Origin: Marisa cornuarietis
Lineage: Eukaryota > Mollusca > Gastropoda > Architaenioglossa > Ampullariidae
Direction: 5' to 3'
Length of the DNA: 64,000 nucleotides
Assembly (NCBI GenBank): GCA_004794655.1
Contig: SMMW01000622.1
Coordinates: 10,606,501-10,670,500 of the forward strand
The first letter of the stretch is position 1; every line of letters starts with the position of its first letter. Both the position numbers and the translations under genes were made by a program. The notes under the pieces are model-generated. The model was not told where the DNA came from and did not search any database. It was given only the letters and a program-made list of their open reading frames with translations. Positions 36,601-44,829 of this stretch are shown one piece after another.

Positions 36601-38116
36601 AAATAATGTGATTTTGTTTAATTAATTGTTTGTTTGTTTGTTTGTTCTTGTCGTGGTTCGACTTATGCCTATGCCTGTTTTGGCAAAAATTGCTCGTAAA
36701 AGCTCCAGTCGTTCGAAGACGCTACCCTGGTTCCAATGATCAGCGGTTACAGCGGTTACCAATGAAGGTGTGTTTATAATATAACGAGGTGGGGTTTTAG
36801 GCATATAAGGTCCGGTTACAATATAAGGAATTGGTCAAAAGAAGTCCAACGGTCTTTACCTCGTCCCGGGAAGGGGGGAATTAATGTTTTACGTGGAGTA
36901 AGCAGCAAAGGCTATGTCACAACCAAGCAGCAGGCCCCGTATCCATATGCCACATAGTGAGAAAGACCAGCACGCCCGAGACGAGATCTGAACCTACGAC
37001 AGCCAACCCTCAACGTTTTGGTGATATTCGCTAACCGTTGCGCCACCAGACCACGCCTAGTCCCGGGAAGTAAATCAGTCATGCTATTCGACTGCACATT
37101 CCCCAGTCATATAACCTAATTCTGTGCGTGGAGGTGTTTGTCAGCGTGTATCGCGAGAAGGGAAAGATATCGATAAGATTTGGGGAATTTGAGCTTTATC
37201 CAGTCATTATAAAAAAAATTCAGCCCAGTAGCTCTTTAAGAATTTTTTACAAAAATAAAAACCCTTGCTTTAACATGTCTTGTTAAGTTTGACTTTACGG
37301 TGCCGCAATCCAGATGGTAAAGGACTTAAGAAAGGAAATGAGCAGATTGAAAACCGACAGATGGTAACAGATTAAAAAAAAACCACAGGAAACCAGAGAA
37401 ATGCGACAGAAAGACAGCAGATAGACACATTGTAAAACATTTCTTTCTTACGGCTTGTAATCTTTGTATGCAGCCAGTGACAACCCCTTGTTGCGCCGCA
37501 AACGCTGTCGCTTAAGAAAAGCCCAGTACTCCTCCTGCTCCAAACCCTCAAAGTCCTGGAGGACGTCCAGCATGTCTTTGTTCCACAACATGTCCACGAA
37601 GGAATCCACGGTCGAGTCCGTGTAGTCTTTCCACGAGGAGTTACCCGCCCCTCCATTCTCCTCCACACGCGACCGTCGCTCGGCCGACGAGGCGTCCTCG
37701 GCAGTCTCCTCGTTGCCCTCCTCCGTGGAGGCGAACTTATCTCCCCTTGGCCGCACATTGCGCGAAGGGTGGTCTACCCCTTCGCCTTCCTCCCAGGCTG
37801 CTCCTCCCCCCACGGCAGCCACCAATGTGCCGCCCCTACCTCCCGCTAGGCTGCCGTTGCCGTCGGTGCCAAAGCTGTCGGAGGTGAAGTTGCTCTTGTT
37901 GAGGCGACGTCGCGGCAGCTGCAAGTGGGAGGCCAGCCCCCGCGAGTGGTTGTCGTCGTGGCTGTCGTAGCGCGTCTGGACGTTGCCCACGTCGTCGGCG
38001 GAGAAGACCTCGCTCTTCAGAGCCCCCGGCAAGGTGAAGATGATGCAGATGTTCAAAGCGACGATGAGGGCGAGCAGGACCAAGCCCAGGGACCGCCAGC
38101 GACAACGCGCTCTCAT
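2254..38116 (-). CDS. FAM20C: FAM20C-type Golgi/secreted serine-threonine protein kinase (whole gene, 8 coding exons)
   Basis: Complete split gene, joined as 38116-37452, 21367-21249, 21086-21008, 17576-17484, 4852-4740, 3737-3447, 3158-3077 and 2539-2254; 1728 nt, 575 residues. Every junction is GT-AG and codon phase carries through all seven introns without a stop. The start ATG at 38116 follows an in-frame TAA at 38174-38176. Residues about 9-29 form a hydrophobic signal-anchor; 30 to about 215 are a Gly/Ser/Arg/Glu-rich stem with sequons; about 222-560 are the kinase domain. Visible motifs: ALFKPM (Lys285), [12 protein letters not shown] (Glu311), [11 protein letters not shown] (Asp457), HLDNGRGFG (Asp477), plus cysteine motifs [10 protein letters not shown] and QCC. 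These match the nucleotide- and metal-binding and catalytic residues known for FAM20C, which phosphorylates Ser-x-Glu/pSer sites of secreted proteins in the Golgi. The FFISPA..LCF and HLDNGRGFGK segments and the long stem favour the C type over the xylose kinase FAM20B. A biomineralisation role is inference. Confidence 0.95.
3077..3158 (-). CDS. FAM20C: FAM20C coding exon 7: catalytic aspartates
   Basis: 82 nt, residues 454-480 plus two bases of 481. Acceptor GTATGTTACAG, donor GTAATG. It encodes [19 protein letters not shown] and LIHLDNGRG. Asp457 is the catalytic-loop aspartate, and Asp477 takes the place of the DFG aspartate (human Asp458 and Asp478). Sequon NDT at 469 matches the human NET site. 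The exon was too short to show as a long open frame but is phase-exact with both neighbours. Confidence 0.94.
3447..3737 (-). CDS. FAM20C: FAM20C coding exon 6: cysteine-rich and WRNPW region
   Basis: 291 nt, residues 357-453 plus one base of 454. Acceptor CTGTTTTCCAG, donor GTAAGC. It encodes [34 protein letters not shown] and [16 protein letters not shown], ending in FLM. The CxxxxCxxxC cysteines correspond to the family's disulfides. The WRNPW/RRSY-type stretch is a FAM20C hallmark absent in this form from FAM20B. Confidence 0.94.
4740..4852 (-). CDS. FAM20C: FAM20C coding exon 5: VPPVAGR segment
   Basis: 113 nt, residues 319-356 plus one base of 357. Acceptor TGTGTGCAG; donor GTGCGA, weaker than the others but in phase. 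It encodes [20 protein letters not shown] and ends in RTFFISP. The sequon NIT at residue 335 falls at the same position as a sequon in human FAM20C. A 12.6-kb intron separates this exon from exon 4. Confidence 0.92.
5195..5230. repeat. (GT)n(GA)n compound microsatellite
   Basis: Short GT run passing into GA, with GTGT-rich sequence continuing downstream to about 5280. Confidence 0.9.
6332..6387. repeat. (CA)n microsatellite
   Basis: About 28 uninterrupted CA units, preceded by a short TC run. Confidence 0.95.
6990..7185. repeat. Local duplication of about 65 bp, two diverged copies
   Basis: The stretch at 6990-7055 (ATGATAACTGTTTTTGGT...TTTATACTCGTTAAACAGT) is echoed at 7125-7185 (ATGATAACTGTGTTGGT...TTTATACTCATTAGACGGT). 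Same orientation, about 70 bp apart. Confidence 0.6.
7346..7392. repeat. (CA)n microsatellite, one interruption
   Basis: Two CA runs separated by an ATCA interruption. Confidence 0.95.
8587..8661. repeat. (GT)n(GA)n compound microsatellite
   Basis: About 25 GT units followed directly by about 12 GA units. Confidence 0.95.
9478..9600 (+). repeat. Dispersed repeat family A, copy 2
   Basis: Same block order as the copy at 811-926: GTACCTCAAGAACGGA, TTCACCCAGATTTCGG, AGTATTTTCCACTGAGC, TTTGCCCAGTCA. Inside intron 4 of FAM20C. The 3' part of the repeat is degraded. Confidence 0.65.
10338..10420. repeat. (GT)(TA)(GA)(GT)(GC) compound microsatellite
   Basis: Alternating runs of five dinucleotides in 80 bp, ending in GCGCGCG. 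Confidence 0.9.
12421..12870 (+). mobile_element. LTR-like or promoter-like segment (candidate solo LTR)
   Basis: A TATATAAG box near 12668 is followed about 170 bp later by AATAAAG near 12840 and a T/G-rich stretch, an arrangement typical of a retroelement LTR with its R region. The segment starts near TGTGTGAAGTG. No flanking gag or pol remnants, no second LTR and no target duplication were found. It could equally be an unrelated promoter-like sequence. Confidence 0.25.
14576..14708 (+). repeat. Dispersed repeat family A, copy 3
   Basis: Carries TTTGTATCTCGAGAACGGA, CCCCCAGATTTTGG, GTACTGAGCTTTATCC and TACCTCACTAGTTCTTTAAG, the most complete version of this family in the window. Located in intron 4. 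Confidence 0.7.
16126..16167. repeat. (AAC)n(AAT)n microsatellite
   Basis: CAA units change to TAA units partway along, a point-mutation-and-expansion pattern. Confidence 0.95.
16555..17183 (+). repeat. Dispersed repeat family B, copy 1
   Basis: Aligns in order with 25014-25616: GGGTAAG, TATTTATGGACTCTGGGTAG, TTTAGCAGCTGGT, CCGATAACTTTCTCC, CAGAAGCGAACACGGAATTT, TGGTACAGAACTG, TTTAGTCGTCT, CTCCTTGCTGTCTTTT and TGCCTGTTGTG. It is noncoding and heavily diverged, about 600 bp long. Confidence 0.7.
17484..17576 (-). CDS. FAM20C: FAM20C coding exon 4: metal-coordinating glutamate helix
   Basis: 93 nt, residues 288-318 plus two bases of 319. Acceptor CTATGCAACAG, donor GTAAGT. It encodes [19 protein letters not shown] followed by [11 protein letters not shown]. 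Glu311 corresponds to the glutamate of the AEIAAF motif that coordinates metal in FAM20C (Glu306 in human). Confidence 0.93.
21008..21086 (-). CDS. FAM20C: FAM20C coding exon 3: glycine-rich strand and nucleotide-binding lysine
   Basis: 79 nt, residues 262-287 plus two bases of 288. Acceptor GTCAACAG, donor GTAAGC. It encodes [19 protein letters not shown] and ALFKPM. Lys285 sits where family members place the ATP-contacting lysine (Lys271 in human FAM20C, established knowledge). The intron to exon 2 is only 162 bp, the shortest in the gene. Confidence 0.93.
21249..21367 (-). CDS. FAM20C: FAM20C coding exon 2: start of kinase domain
   Basis: 119 nt, residues 222-261 plus one base of 262. It begins after a TTGCCTTCCAG acceptor and ends at donor GTATGT. 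It encodes [20 protein letters not shown] and [17 protein letters not shown], matching the WE-FH-GI...LL-D segment at the beginning of the FAM20 kinase domain. Phase with exon 1 (cc|g, Pro) is exact. Confidence 0.93.
21623..21771. repeat. (CA)n and (GT)n(GC)n pair
   Basis: About 27 CA units at 21623-21676, then a GT run passing into GCGCGCGCGC at 21738-21771. The two are complementary in sequence and about 60 bp apart. Confidence 0.9.
25014..25616 (+). repeat. Dispersed repeat family B, copy 2
   Basis: Second copy, same orientation: TATTCATGGATTCTTGGTAG, TTTTAGCAGCCGGT, CCAATAACTTCCTC, CAGAAACGAACACAGAGCTT, TGGTACATAACTG, TTTAGTCGTCT, CTTCTTGCTTGCTTTT, TGCCTGTTGGG. Lies in intron 1. The element type is unknown; no terminal inverted repeats or coding domain were seen. 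Confidence 0.7.
25657..25724. repeat. (ATG)n microsatellite
   Basis: About 19 ATG units grading into AAT units. Confidence 0.95.
27148..27187. repeat. (GT)n microsatellite
   Basis: About 18 GT units with one TTTG interruption. Confidence 0.9.
30526..30560. repeat. (TTA)n microsatellite
   Basis: About 11 TTA units; a tRNA A-box-like string lies about 40 bp downstream. Confidence 0.9.
31640..31830. repeat. Decayed minisatellite-like tandem repeat
   Basis: Irregular recurrences of TACAAAGAGGTTC/TACAATGAGGTTC/TATAATGAGACTTAGGTT and CTCCTGTA/TTCCTGTA/CTCCCGTTA, spaced roughly 35-45 bp. Strongly diverged. Confidence 0.4.
33564..33624. repeat. (GC)(CA)n(CCACA)n compound repeat
   Basis: A GC run, then about 14 CA units, then four CCACA units, showing a dinucleotide repeat evolving into a pentanucleotide. 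Confidence 0.9.
33983..34290. repeat. AT-rich palindromic satellite
   Basis: Many alternating units of about 15 bp built on CTATACATTGCA and TGCAATGTATAG, linked by TATAATTATAGA and similar. TATACATTGCAATGTATA is an 18-bp perfect palindrome and recurs. The array is interrupted near 34110-34200 by unrelated sequence and then resumes, less regular. Confidence 0.8.
34350..34425 (+). mobile_element. tRNA-derived SINE head (candidate)
   Basis: TGGTTCACCGGTAAAACG resembles a Pol III A box, and GGGTTCAGATCCC about 40 bp later resembles a B box, a spacing as in tRNA genes. No cloverleaf acceptor pairing is evident, so a SINE head is likelier than a functional tRNA. The downstream body boundary is unclear. 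Confidence 0.5.
35035..35340. mobile_element. hAT-like transposon end or remnant
   Basis: GGGGTGGGTAACGTCCGGCC followed by CGCCGGGCC and a second CCGGCCCGCCGG resembles the GGGTGGGCAAC...GGCCCGCGGGCC ends typical of hAT-superfamily elements. Only one end is visible, and no transposase frame was recognised. Confidence 0.45.
35528..35584. repeat. (GAT)n(TTA)n microsatellite
   Basis: About nine GAT units followed by about ten TTA units. Confidence 0.95.
36863..37070 (-). mobile_element. tRNA-derived SINE with 11-bp target-site duplications
   Basis: The 186-bp body at 37059-36874 is flanked by identical GTCCCGGGAAG at 37060-37070 and 36863-36873. Read on the minus strand, the head has GGTGGCGCAACGGTTAGCG (A box) and GGTTCAGATCTC (B box), as in tRNA-derived SINEs. 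The 3' end is short and A/T-rich without a long poly-A. The perfect duplications suggest a fairly recent insertion. Confidence 0.85.
37133..37240 (+). repeat. Dispersed repeat family A, copy 4
   Basis: Carries GTGTATCGCGAGAAGGGAA, TTTGAGCTTTATCCAGTCAT and CCCAGTAGCTCTTTAAG in the same order as the other copies. It lacks the middle GTATTTTGCAC block. Inside intron 1, just beside the SINE at 36874-37059. Confidence 0.65.
37452..38116 (-). CDS. FAM20C: FAM20C coding exon 1: signal-anchor and stem
   Basis: Encodes residues 1-221 and two bases of codon 222. Basic MRARCRWR precedes the hydrophobic [17 protein letters not shown] stretch, as in a type II membrane or cleaved signal-anchor. The stem is low in complexity and carries sequons NHS, NKS, NFT, NGS and NSS. 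Toward its 3' end come FVDMLWN and [14 protein letters not shown], an amphipathic stretch just before the kinase domain. The donor is GTAAGA directly after the second base of the Pro222 codon. This exon is distinctly GC-rich against the flanking introns. The ATG has A at -3; an upstream in-frame GTG at 38161 is not a plausible start. Confidence 0.93.
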
Positions 38117-38351
38117 CGTCAGGGCCCTGTGTGGGTCTCTTCCCCTCTGCACCCCCCTCACCCGTCTCAGTCGTTAGTCGTCAAGCGGGGAGGAGAAAGA
38201 AGACTTGTTTCAGTCCGGGCTCATCCCTATCGCACACTGCTGCTTAGTCACTTCCTCTTTTTGTCAAGTCTGCCGGACAGGTTCTGTGACAAACCCCTCA
38301 GCTCTCATCGTGTTAGCTTCCAACACAAAGTTCAGCCTCGTTTTAGACATC
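38117..38351 (-). promoter_or_regulatory. 5' UTR region of FAM20C
   Basis: Transcribed leader is expected here but no TATA box is evident. A plausible 3' splice site (GCGTGTTTCAG) ends at 38352, so the coding exon may be preceded by a separate noncoding exon upstream. In-frame stop at 38174-38176. No promoter was identified. Confidence 0.3.
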
Positions 38352-38983
38352 CTGAAACACGCAAGTTTTTGTTTTAAAGACAAATTCGAATAGTTTCATA
38401 AGCGAGCAAGCAACAACATGCCAATGCATCAACTGAAAGCATGTTTATGTGGGCACAGGGAATACTCTCTAAATTTGAAGTAGCCATGCGACACAACCGC
38501 TTCCTTTTAAATTCTTCGCGCATTTTCCCCAACACGTGTACACAACGCTGTCAAGCCTACGATATCACCGATCTGACGCAATGATATCTGTTTAATAAAC
38601 AACGTCTTCAGATAAATCATGAACTTCCCAACTTGACAAACATTCATCTACAGTTTTGTAAGCAAAAAATCTAAAGAGGGGTTTACAGTCAATTTGCAAC
38701 ATTTTTTTTAACATAGTGAGAAGACAACTCAGATAACTATGGAAAAAAACACAGTAACTGAAATATTCTCGAAGGACTTAACATTATTATTACATTACTT
38801 ATTTCAAATAATAAAATAACAAATGTCACCTTCTTTAACATCTCTGAATTCGTTTAGAGCTGGGTTTATTACATTATCTATTTTCCAAATCTGAGCGATT
38901 AAATATTCAGTCTACAAGATACATCTTTCAAACGTCGACTTTCTCGTTAGCAAAATAAAGCAGGTAGACGCTTTTAATATCTT

Positions 38984-39008
<25 letters not shown>
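38984..39008. repeat. (TA)n microsatellite
   Basis: About 12 TA units. Confidence 0.9.
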
Positions 39009-39014
<6 letters not shown>

Positions 39015-39187
39015 CACACTGAAGATATGTTCCTCGTTTTCCCCGCTGCCTGTAGCTAAGACTGTTGTTTCATGTACTACAATGATGCATGAAGCACTTC
39101 TGATCTCTTTCAGAGTACAGACAAGAATTTCCGTACCTGAATGCATGCTGCTCGCAAACTATACACAAATTAATAATACTAAAACCG

Positions 39188-39207
39188 TGATGATGATGAT
39201 GATGATG

Positions 39208-39263
<56 letters not shown>
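39188..39263. repeat. Inverted trinucleotide microsatellite (GAT)n(ATC)n
   Basis: Seven GAT units meet about 18 ATC units, which are their reverse complement, so the junction can fold into a hairpin. Confidence 0.95.
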
Positions 39264-39265
<2 letters not shown>

Positions 39266-42127
39266 CATACCATTCGGCACTATTACCCAAAATACTGCGT
39301 CCAGAACAGCCCATCTGACAGAAAATAGCGTCCATCGTTCATTACTGTAACAACCAAATAATGTGCAACAAAAATCTCTCTGCTCCTTCCCTGCAATGAA
39401 ATACGACACAAGGGCATAAAAATCGACCTACTTCTCTTCCGCCTTCCCCCCCCCCCCGCGTTTCTGAAAGTTCCCAGAAAGTGTTTGCTTACCGTCCCCT
39501 TGCTACCTCCTGAGGGGAAAAAATTGCAACATTATATGACTGGGATCTGTCGCCTGCCTTTATACGATGCCGCGCTAGGATAATCGATGCCATAATGCAG
39601 CCACTACAGACAACTGACACACACGGGTATGAAAGACCTAGCAAGCGCGCACGTAGCACGTAACACAGCTAAACCCTCCCCCACCACCTACATCATTCTC
39701 ACCCCTCAACCACCCGTACATTCACACACTACCCCTTCACTCCTTGCAGGGTCTCCAGTGACACAACGATGTTATGTAGCACACGTACACAGGATTAGAA
39801 ATGAACTTCTCTCGGGGGAACATCTGTTGACATCATTAACTTGCATCAATACTCTCGCTATCAGACGGGGGATTTCTTTGCAAGAAATCAAGCTGAGCTT
39901 TGTCAAGGGATTGCCACGTATCCCCCGAGTTAAATAACCGTTCTTTGTCGTTGGACACAGTTGGTCAGCTCATTTGGTAGGAGAGAGGGGTGATTAAGTA
40001 CCCCGATGGCTATACACCCTTATAACCAATTTATGACTTAGCCTCATCCGGAAAAAAAAGCTGAACTGCACCAAGGACCTTCCGATTGCGTGTCTAAGTG
40101 TCTGACAGGACTATCCAGCACGAACATCGTTAAAATTAAGAAGCCGTTACTCTGAATGAACATACCCTAAATTGCTTGGGAGGTTGCAAAGGATTAGCTG
40201 CTATAGAACATTTTATCCTCTAAGGACAAACAGCTGCTGAGGTTAATGCGGCCAAAAAAATAAGAATCATTCTTTTACCTCCGGTCTACAAGTCAGCCTC
40301 AGGGATTGTGGCTACAGCTCGAAGGTCGGCGAATCTCTGAGGCAGTGGTGCGAGTGTTGGTCCATTGCTTGTCCCCAACCCCCTGGTGGTGTAAGGTTCC
40401 CAAACCCTGGTCATTCATTTACTGTGTGACAGTGTGTCACACTTCTGTCTTCTTGTCGTGGTGTGACAAATGCCCGGATGGTGCGACGACATGCAGCATC
40501 ACACGATCAGATCAAACGGTCAAAAACGGGTCTCGTCGTGTGTAAAACGTTTAGTTCATCCAAGATGTCGAACCACAATAAGACTGAAGAAAGACTGTGA
40601 GGGGGGAAACCTCCTCTTAAAATCCCCCTCCCCTAAAAACCCCGGAAAACCTGCTTTTGAATGAAATTATTTTTCAAATGTCCAGATACTAGTTCAACAT
40701 CGCCCAGTTCATCACTCCACTAATATAAATACCGAGAATGGCATGTTTTCTAATGGAAGAAAAGGGACTTATACGCGACTGCACCCATTCTGAGGCATTC
40801 ACGTGCAGAGATTTTAAGATAATTTCAAATGATCACTTCCGTTTTTCTAGTCAACGGTGGTGTATGGTCGGCTTCGTCAACATTGAGGACATAATCCAAA
40901 CATACAAGCTCTCTCTCTCTCTCACACACACACAAAGCGCGCGCATTCTTGAATCGAAAGGCCATCATCTATCATCACGATGCGGCATTCAGGAACTCCG
41001 ACGGAGGACAAACAGTCAAGAAGCCTACAGCTTAGCTCCAACACTCTCACGCCCGCAGGCGGTGACGGTGGCCTTGTACGTTCGCAACAATAGACAACAA
41101 GCGTGTATTTCTCTGCGTGCGTGCGTGTGTGTGTGTGTGTGCGTGCGCGCGCGCCCCGTATCATCAGTGAATCTTGCCGCCAGTGTACCACTCCATGTGA
41201 CACACTGCCTTCTGGCAACGCAGACACAGAATCGGCGACCTGTCAAGGGCTTCGGGGTGCCCGGTCTTCACCCTGGCTTTTGAGACATCGAACAATGAGA
41301 CTCCGTCAATGGTTGAGACATATTGTAGCACGGCTCCTCCACACACCAGTCTCACATCTTGAGGTCCCACCCCTGCCTGAACGTTCGGTTAGCTGCCATC
41401 GTTACATCGTGTGCCCCGAGCCTGCTCTCTTTCTGTGGGGCAGTGTGGTCCTAGTTTACACTGCACACCATGCACACCCATAGATGGGTTGAGAGAATGT
41501 GGAATGAACTCGAACATTTCAGCCATTGTCACTTTTACAGGGTGAGCATTAAAAAAAAAAAAAACGTGGAAGGAAAGGGCGACAGACGTTTTGGACCCCC
41601 AAGAAACAAGGGACCGTGGACCGCGGACCCTCCGGTCTGCGCGATCTTGCGAGCTTAACTGCTGCATCACATCCCTCGCGACTCGTTGCCAGCAGGCTAG
41701 CGGCTGAAGCAAGCAGAATGTAGAGGACCCCCGAATGGCGGACCGATGAAGGTGCTGGAGCCTTGAGGTCAACAACATTTGCCACCCAGGTTTGCGCGGT
41801 CCCCGCTTGTCTCTCTTCGCGCTGCACAGGGCACAGGGTTCTAAAGCTAAGGGTGAGGGGTTATAGGGAGGACGGTGACATTTTGACAGGTGCGGCGAGT
41901 CAGGTGCACTTATATTTGCTGGTTTGTTTCTGTGTCTGTGCTTGCGTGTGTGTGTGTGTGTATCCGTGCGCAGGCAGTATTATTTTGTTGTTGCTGTTGT
42001 TGTCACCAAAGAAAGAGACAACTGAACAAAACACACTGCAATTCAAAAACCTTGTATACACACATACATACGCACGTGCTCACGCTAAAAAAGATACTAC
42101 TCTAATAAACCGTGAACTGTACTCTTC

Positions 42128-42230
42128 GTTTTGAGACCGTTGTTGTTATTATGTGTGTTTATATGTGAAGCGCTCTGAGGGAGCTTTTGATGGTAAAGCG
42201 GATATAAATTAAGTTTGTTATTATAAACTT
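42128..42230 (+). mobile_element. SINE/LINE-type 3' tail
   Basis: GTGAAGCGCTCTGAGGGAG, TGGTAAAGCGGATATAAAT and AAGTTTGTTATTATA form the GCGCT-TGAG...AAAGCGC-ATATAAAT-TTATTATT tail widespread among animal SINEs and their partner LINEs. The head region cannot be delimited. Confidence 0.6.
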
Positions 42231-43302
42231 GCCTCTCGAGAACTCTCACTCTTCAAACTCTTTCTCGAAGCTTACTGCACTTCTTTACCGCATGTCTATG
42301 CATTTGTTTTGAATCCCCCTTTCAGTTTATGTCATCAAGAACTTTCGTACATGTTTTCAACCAGACTCTCTCTCTCTCAGCCTGTTAACAAGCTAAGCGC
42401 ATGTTATACAAGACGTCACGGTCTTTTGCGCATGGCGTGACTCGGTGCAGCATAAGGAACTGCAAAGTTACCTAATACACACGCATACCAGGTGATCCGA
42501 CACACCTACAGCTTCCTCCAGTCCAGAGCCACAGTCTAGCGCGGTAGCTATCAAGAAGGCGCGACTGGGTCCTCCAACGAGGTCTGAAACAATGTCTACT
42601 TTGATAACCCCCACGTTGCTCACGCCCCATTCAGTAACTGTACCTCAGAAGTCGTGAGGAACATGGCTACCTCTCAAGCCCCGATGTCATATACAATAAA
42701 TGGAAAGTCAGTCATGTGAACTAGTGTCGCATCCAGACAGAGCTGGGTGTGCCGTGATGTGCCCCCCACAAAGATCCAGGACCTAACGGTCTCTACTACA
42801 GCAGAGATGATCGAGCGTTAACGAGGCTACCTGATCCCAAATTGCTTCTGATACATCCCCCAAAATAACCTTACCTCCACGTTTTTAGGCTGCGTCCGTA
42901 AGGATCAAAAGAATATGAGCAGTGTAACATTAAAATGATAGCAGAAGAGTCACATGAAGGACACAACCCACAAGTGTAGAATAAGTAATCAGAGAGAGAG
43001 AGAGAGAGACGATATATTCGACAAGACTCGTTAAAGATTAAGGTCAGCTGCTTTACAAAAAGGGGAACAGAGCTGTTGGCGTGATGATTGCTCTGCTTGA
43101 AGTCAAGATGCCAATACTACCCCAATCATTAGGTTCCACTACCCTCCACCCGATTTCTGCCCACTTCTCCCACCTCCCATGTATCGGGTTTATTCTTTGT
43201 GTTCTCGCTTGTCTCCTTATTCCAAAACGAAGGCCGATGCAATCAAATAAGTCATTGATCCAAAAGCAAGAAAAAGAACAAATGAAATCCTCGAACACTC
43301 AC

Positions 43303-43395
43303 GTAAGCTGCGTATACACAACCAGGAAACCGCACAGCCAGCTCCGCCACCCACTCAGCTTCTGTCACCCGATGCCACAGGGGACACTTTGTCAT
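43303..43395 (-). CDS. Isolated exon candidate, unknown product
   Basis: 93 nt open frame (31 codons, phase 0 at both ends), bounded by acceptor CCTGCCTGTTGCAG and donor GTGAGT on the minus strand. It reads MTKCPLWHRVTEAEW then VAELAVRFPGCVYAAY. Third codon positions are G/C-rich and the composition looks coding. I do not recognise the protein and found no phase-compatible neighbour, so it may be chance. Confidence 0.3.
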
Positions 43396-44791
43396 CTGCA
43401 ACAGGCAGGCTGCGTCGTCTGACCCCCAGACACACACGGGACATATCCACAAACAGCTGCATCATCGGCAACCGCGACAACTACATTATCGCCACCACGG
43501 TACCTAGCCACGCAGCTCGCCACCCGCAGAAACCTTAAGATGCGTGAAATATTCATTAATTCTTGTCATCCGGTTACCCACTCAACCTGTCATGAAACAC
43601 AACTTTCAAGAGGAAAACTTGAGCCGAGAATTAGTCCAGAAATAACTCAAAGGTGACTGTTGAGGATTTATGACGCGGAAACGAAAAAGAGAAACACTGT
43701 TATCTCTTGTTTCACGAGGCAGTCTGTTCCGATCTCTAGTGACACTCGCAAAACGATATCATTACACCAGCCATTACATGTTACATGCAGGAGGATTTAC
43801 ATGAACGGGAAGCTGGGGACAGGGGAGGAGGGGAGCTTAAAGTTGGCAACATGAATGTGCCCACTTAAATCTAACCTTAGTGAAACCGAAGTCGAGAGAA
43901 TTTTCATCTTCCTGCAGTTTATCTCTGATTTATTTAGGTCTATCCTCTACACACTGTAATCGCCTCAAGCTAACATCTCTGACTGTGTCTGCAGCCTATT
44001 TAGCTGAGGGGAATATATTGATGTATCTGCCTTTCTCTAAAAAACAAAACAAAACAAAAATACTTATAAAACAAAAAGCATAACGGAAAAAAGCAAACTG
44101 CTGAATCGTCCTTTGTAGAGCTTTAAAAAGCATAGGTTCTGATAGACCAGACACACCCGTGCAAACGAACGGACGCATGTGTACATGCATTCTCATCTTT
44201 TCATGCAGACTTCAGGGACTTCAAAGACCTGTCTAACGAGTAATCACCGATGTGAATCGACTGTTCAGAGCTACGATTTAGCCATGATTCAAACAGGTCT
44301 GCGGGACAAGGCGTCTGAGTGACAAGAAAGAATCTCGTTTTACTGAGTTTTCACATCACGGAGGGACTGCGGGCGTGCATTCTTGCGTGTGCACAGTCGA
44401 GTTACGGAGTGTAAGATTACATGTTTGCTGTGGTCTCGAACCTCAGTCGGTAAACTGCGCAAATTTCACACGGCTGCTGCCCGGGGCAAACAAAACACTA
44501 ATAAAGGACAGCAGGAAGCAAGGACTAATGTTAAACAGACCTCACGATGAACTGAGAGGAAGAGGAGGGAAGGCAAAGATGTGACAAAGGCAATCAAACA
44601 TGTGACAAAGACTTAACCCGCATGTTAAAGGCTTAAAACAAAAGCAAGGGATGGCTCGGTTGCTCAGGTCTGATATACCAAGGACGAGAATTGCTACAGA
44701 GGCTACGACAGAGAAACACACACACACACAGAGACAAGCAAAGAAGCAGACAGGTCAGCAGCCAGATAGACATACTGTCTGGTAAGCAGGA

Positions 44792-44796
<5 letters not shown>

Positions 44797-44829
<33 letters not shown>
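44797..44829. repeat. (TC)n(AC)n compound microsatellite
   Basis: About 8 TC units followed by about 9 AC units. Confidence 0.9.

Larger units (their letters stand above)
21368..37451 (-). other. Intron 1 of FAM20C (16 kb)
   Basis: No nested gene recognised. It contains microsatellites, the second copy of repeat family B, an AT-rich palindromic satellite, a SINE-like unit at 34350, a hAT-like end at 35035, a SINE with target-site duplications at 36874-37059 and a copy of repeat family A. Long first introns commonly hold enhancers, but none can be read here. Confidence 0.7.

Noticed and set aside
37713..38377. Long plus-strand frames opposite FAM20C exon 1
   Set aside because: Antisense shadows of a GC-rich coding exon.
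41389..41827. Minus-strand frames near 41.4-41.8 kb as a retroelement remnant
   Set aside because: No reverse-transcriptase, integrase or endonuclease motif was found in any frame.
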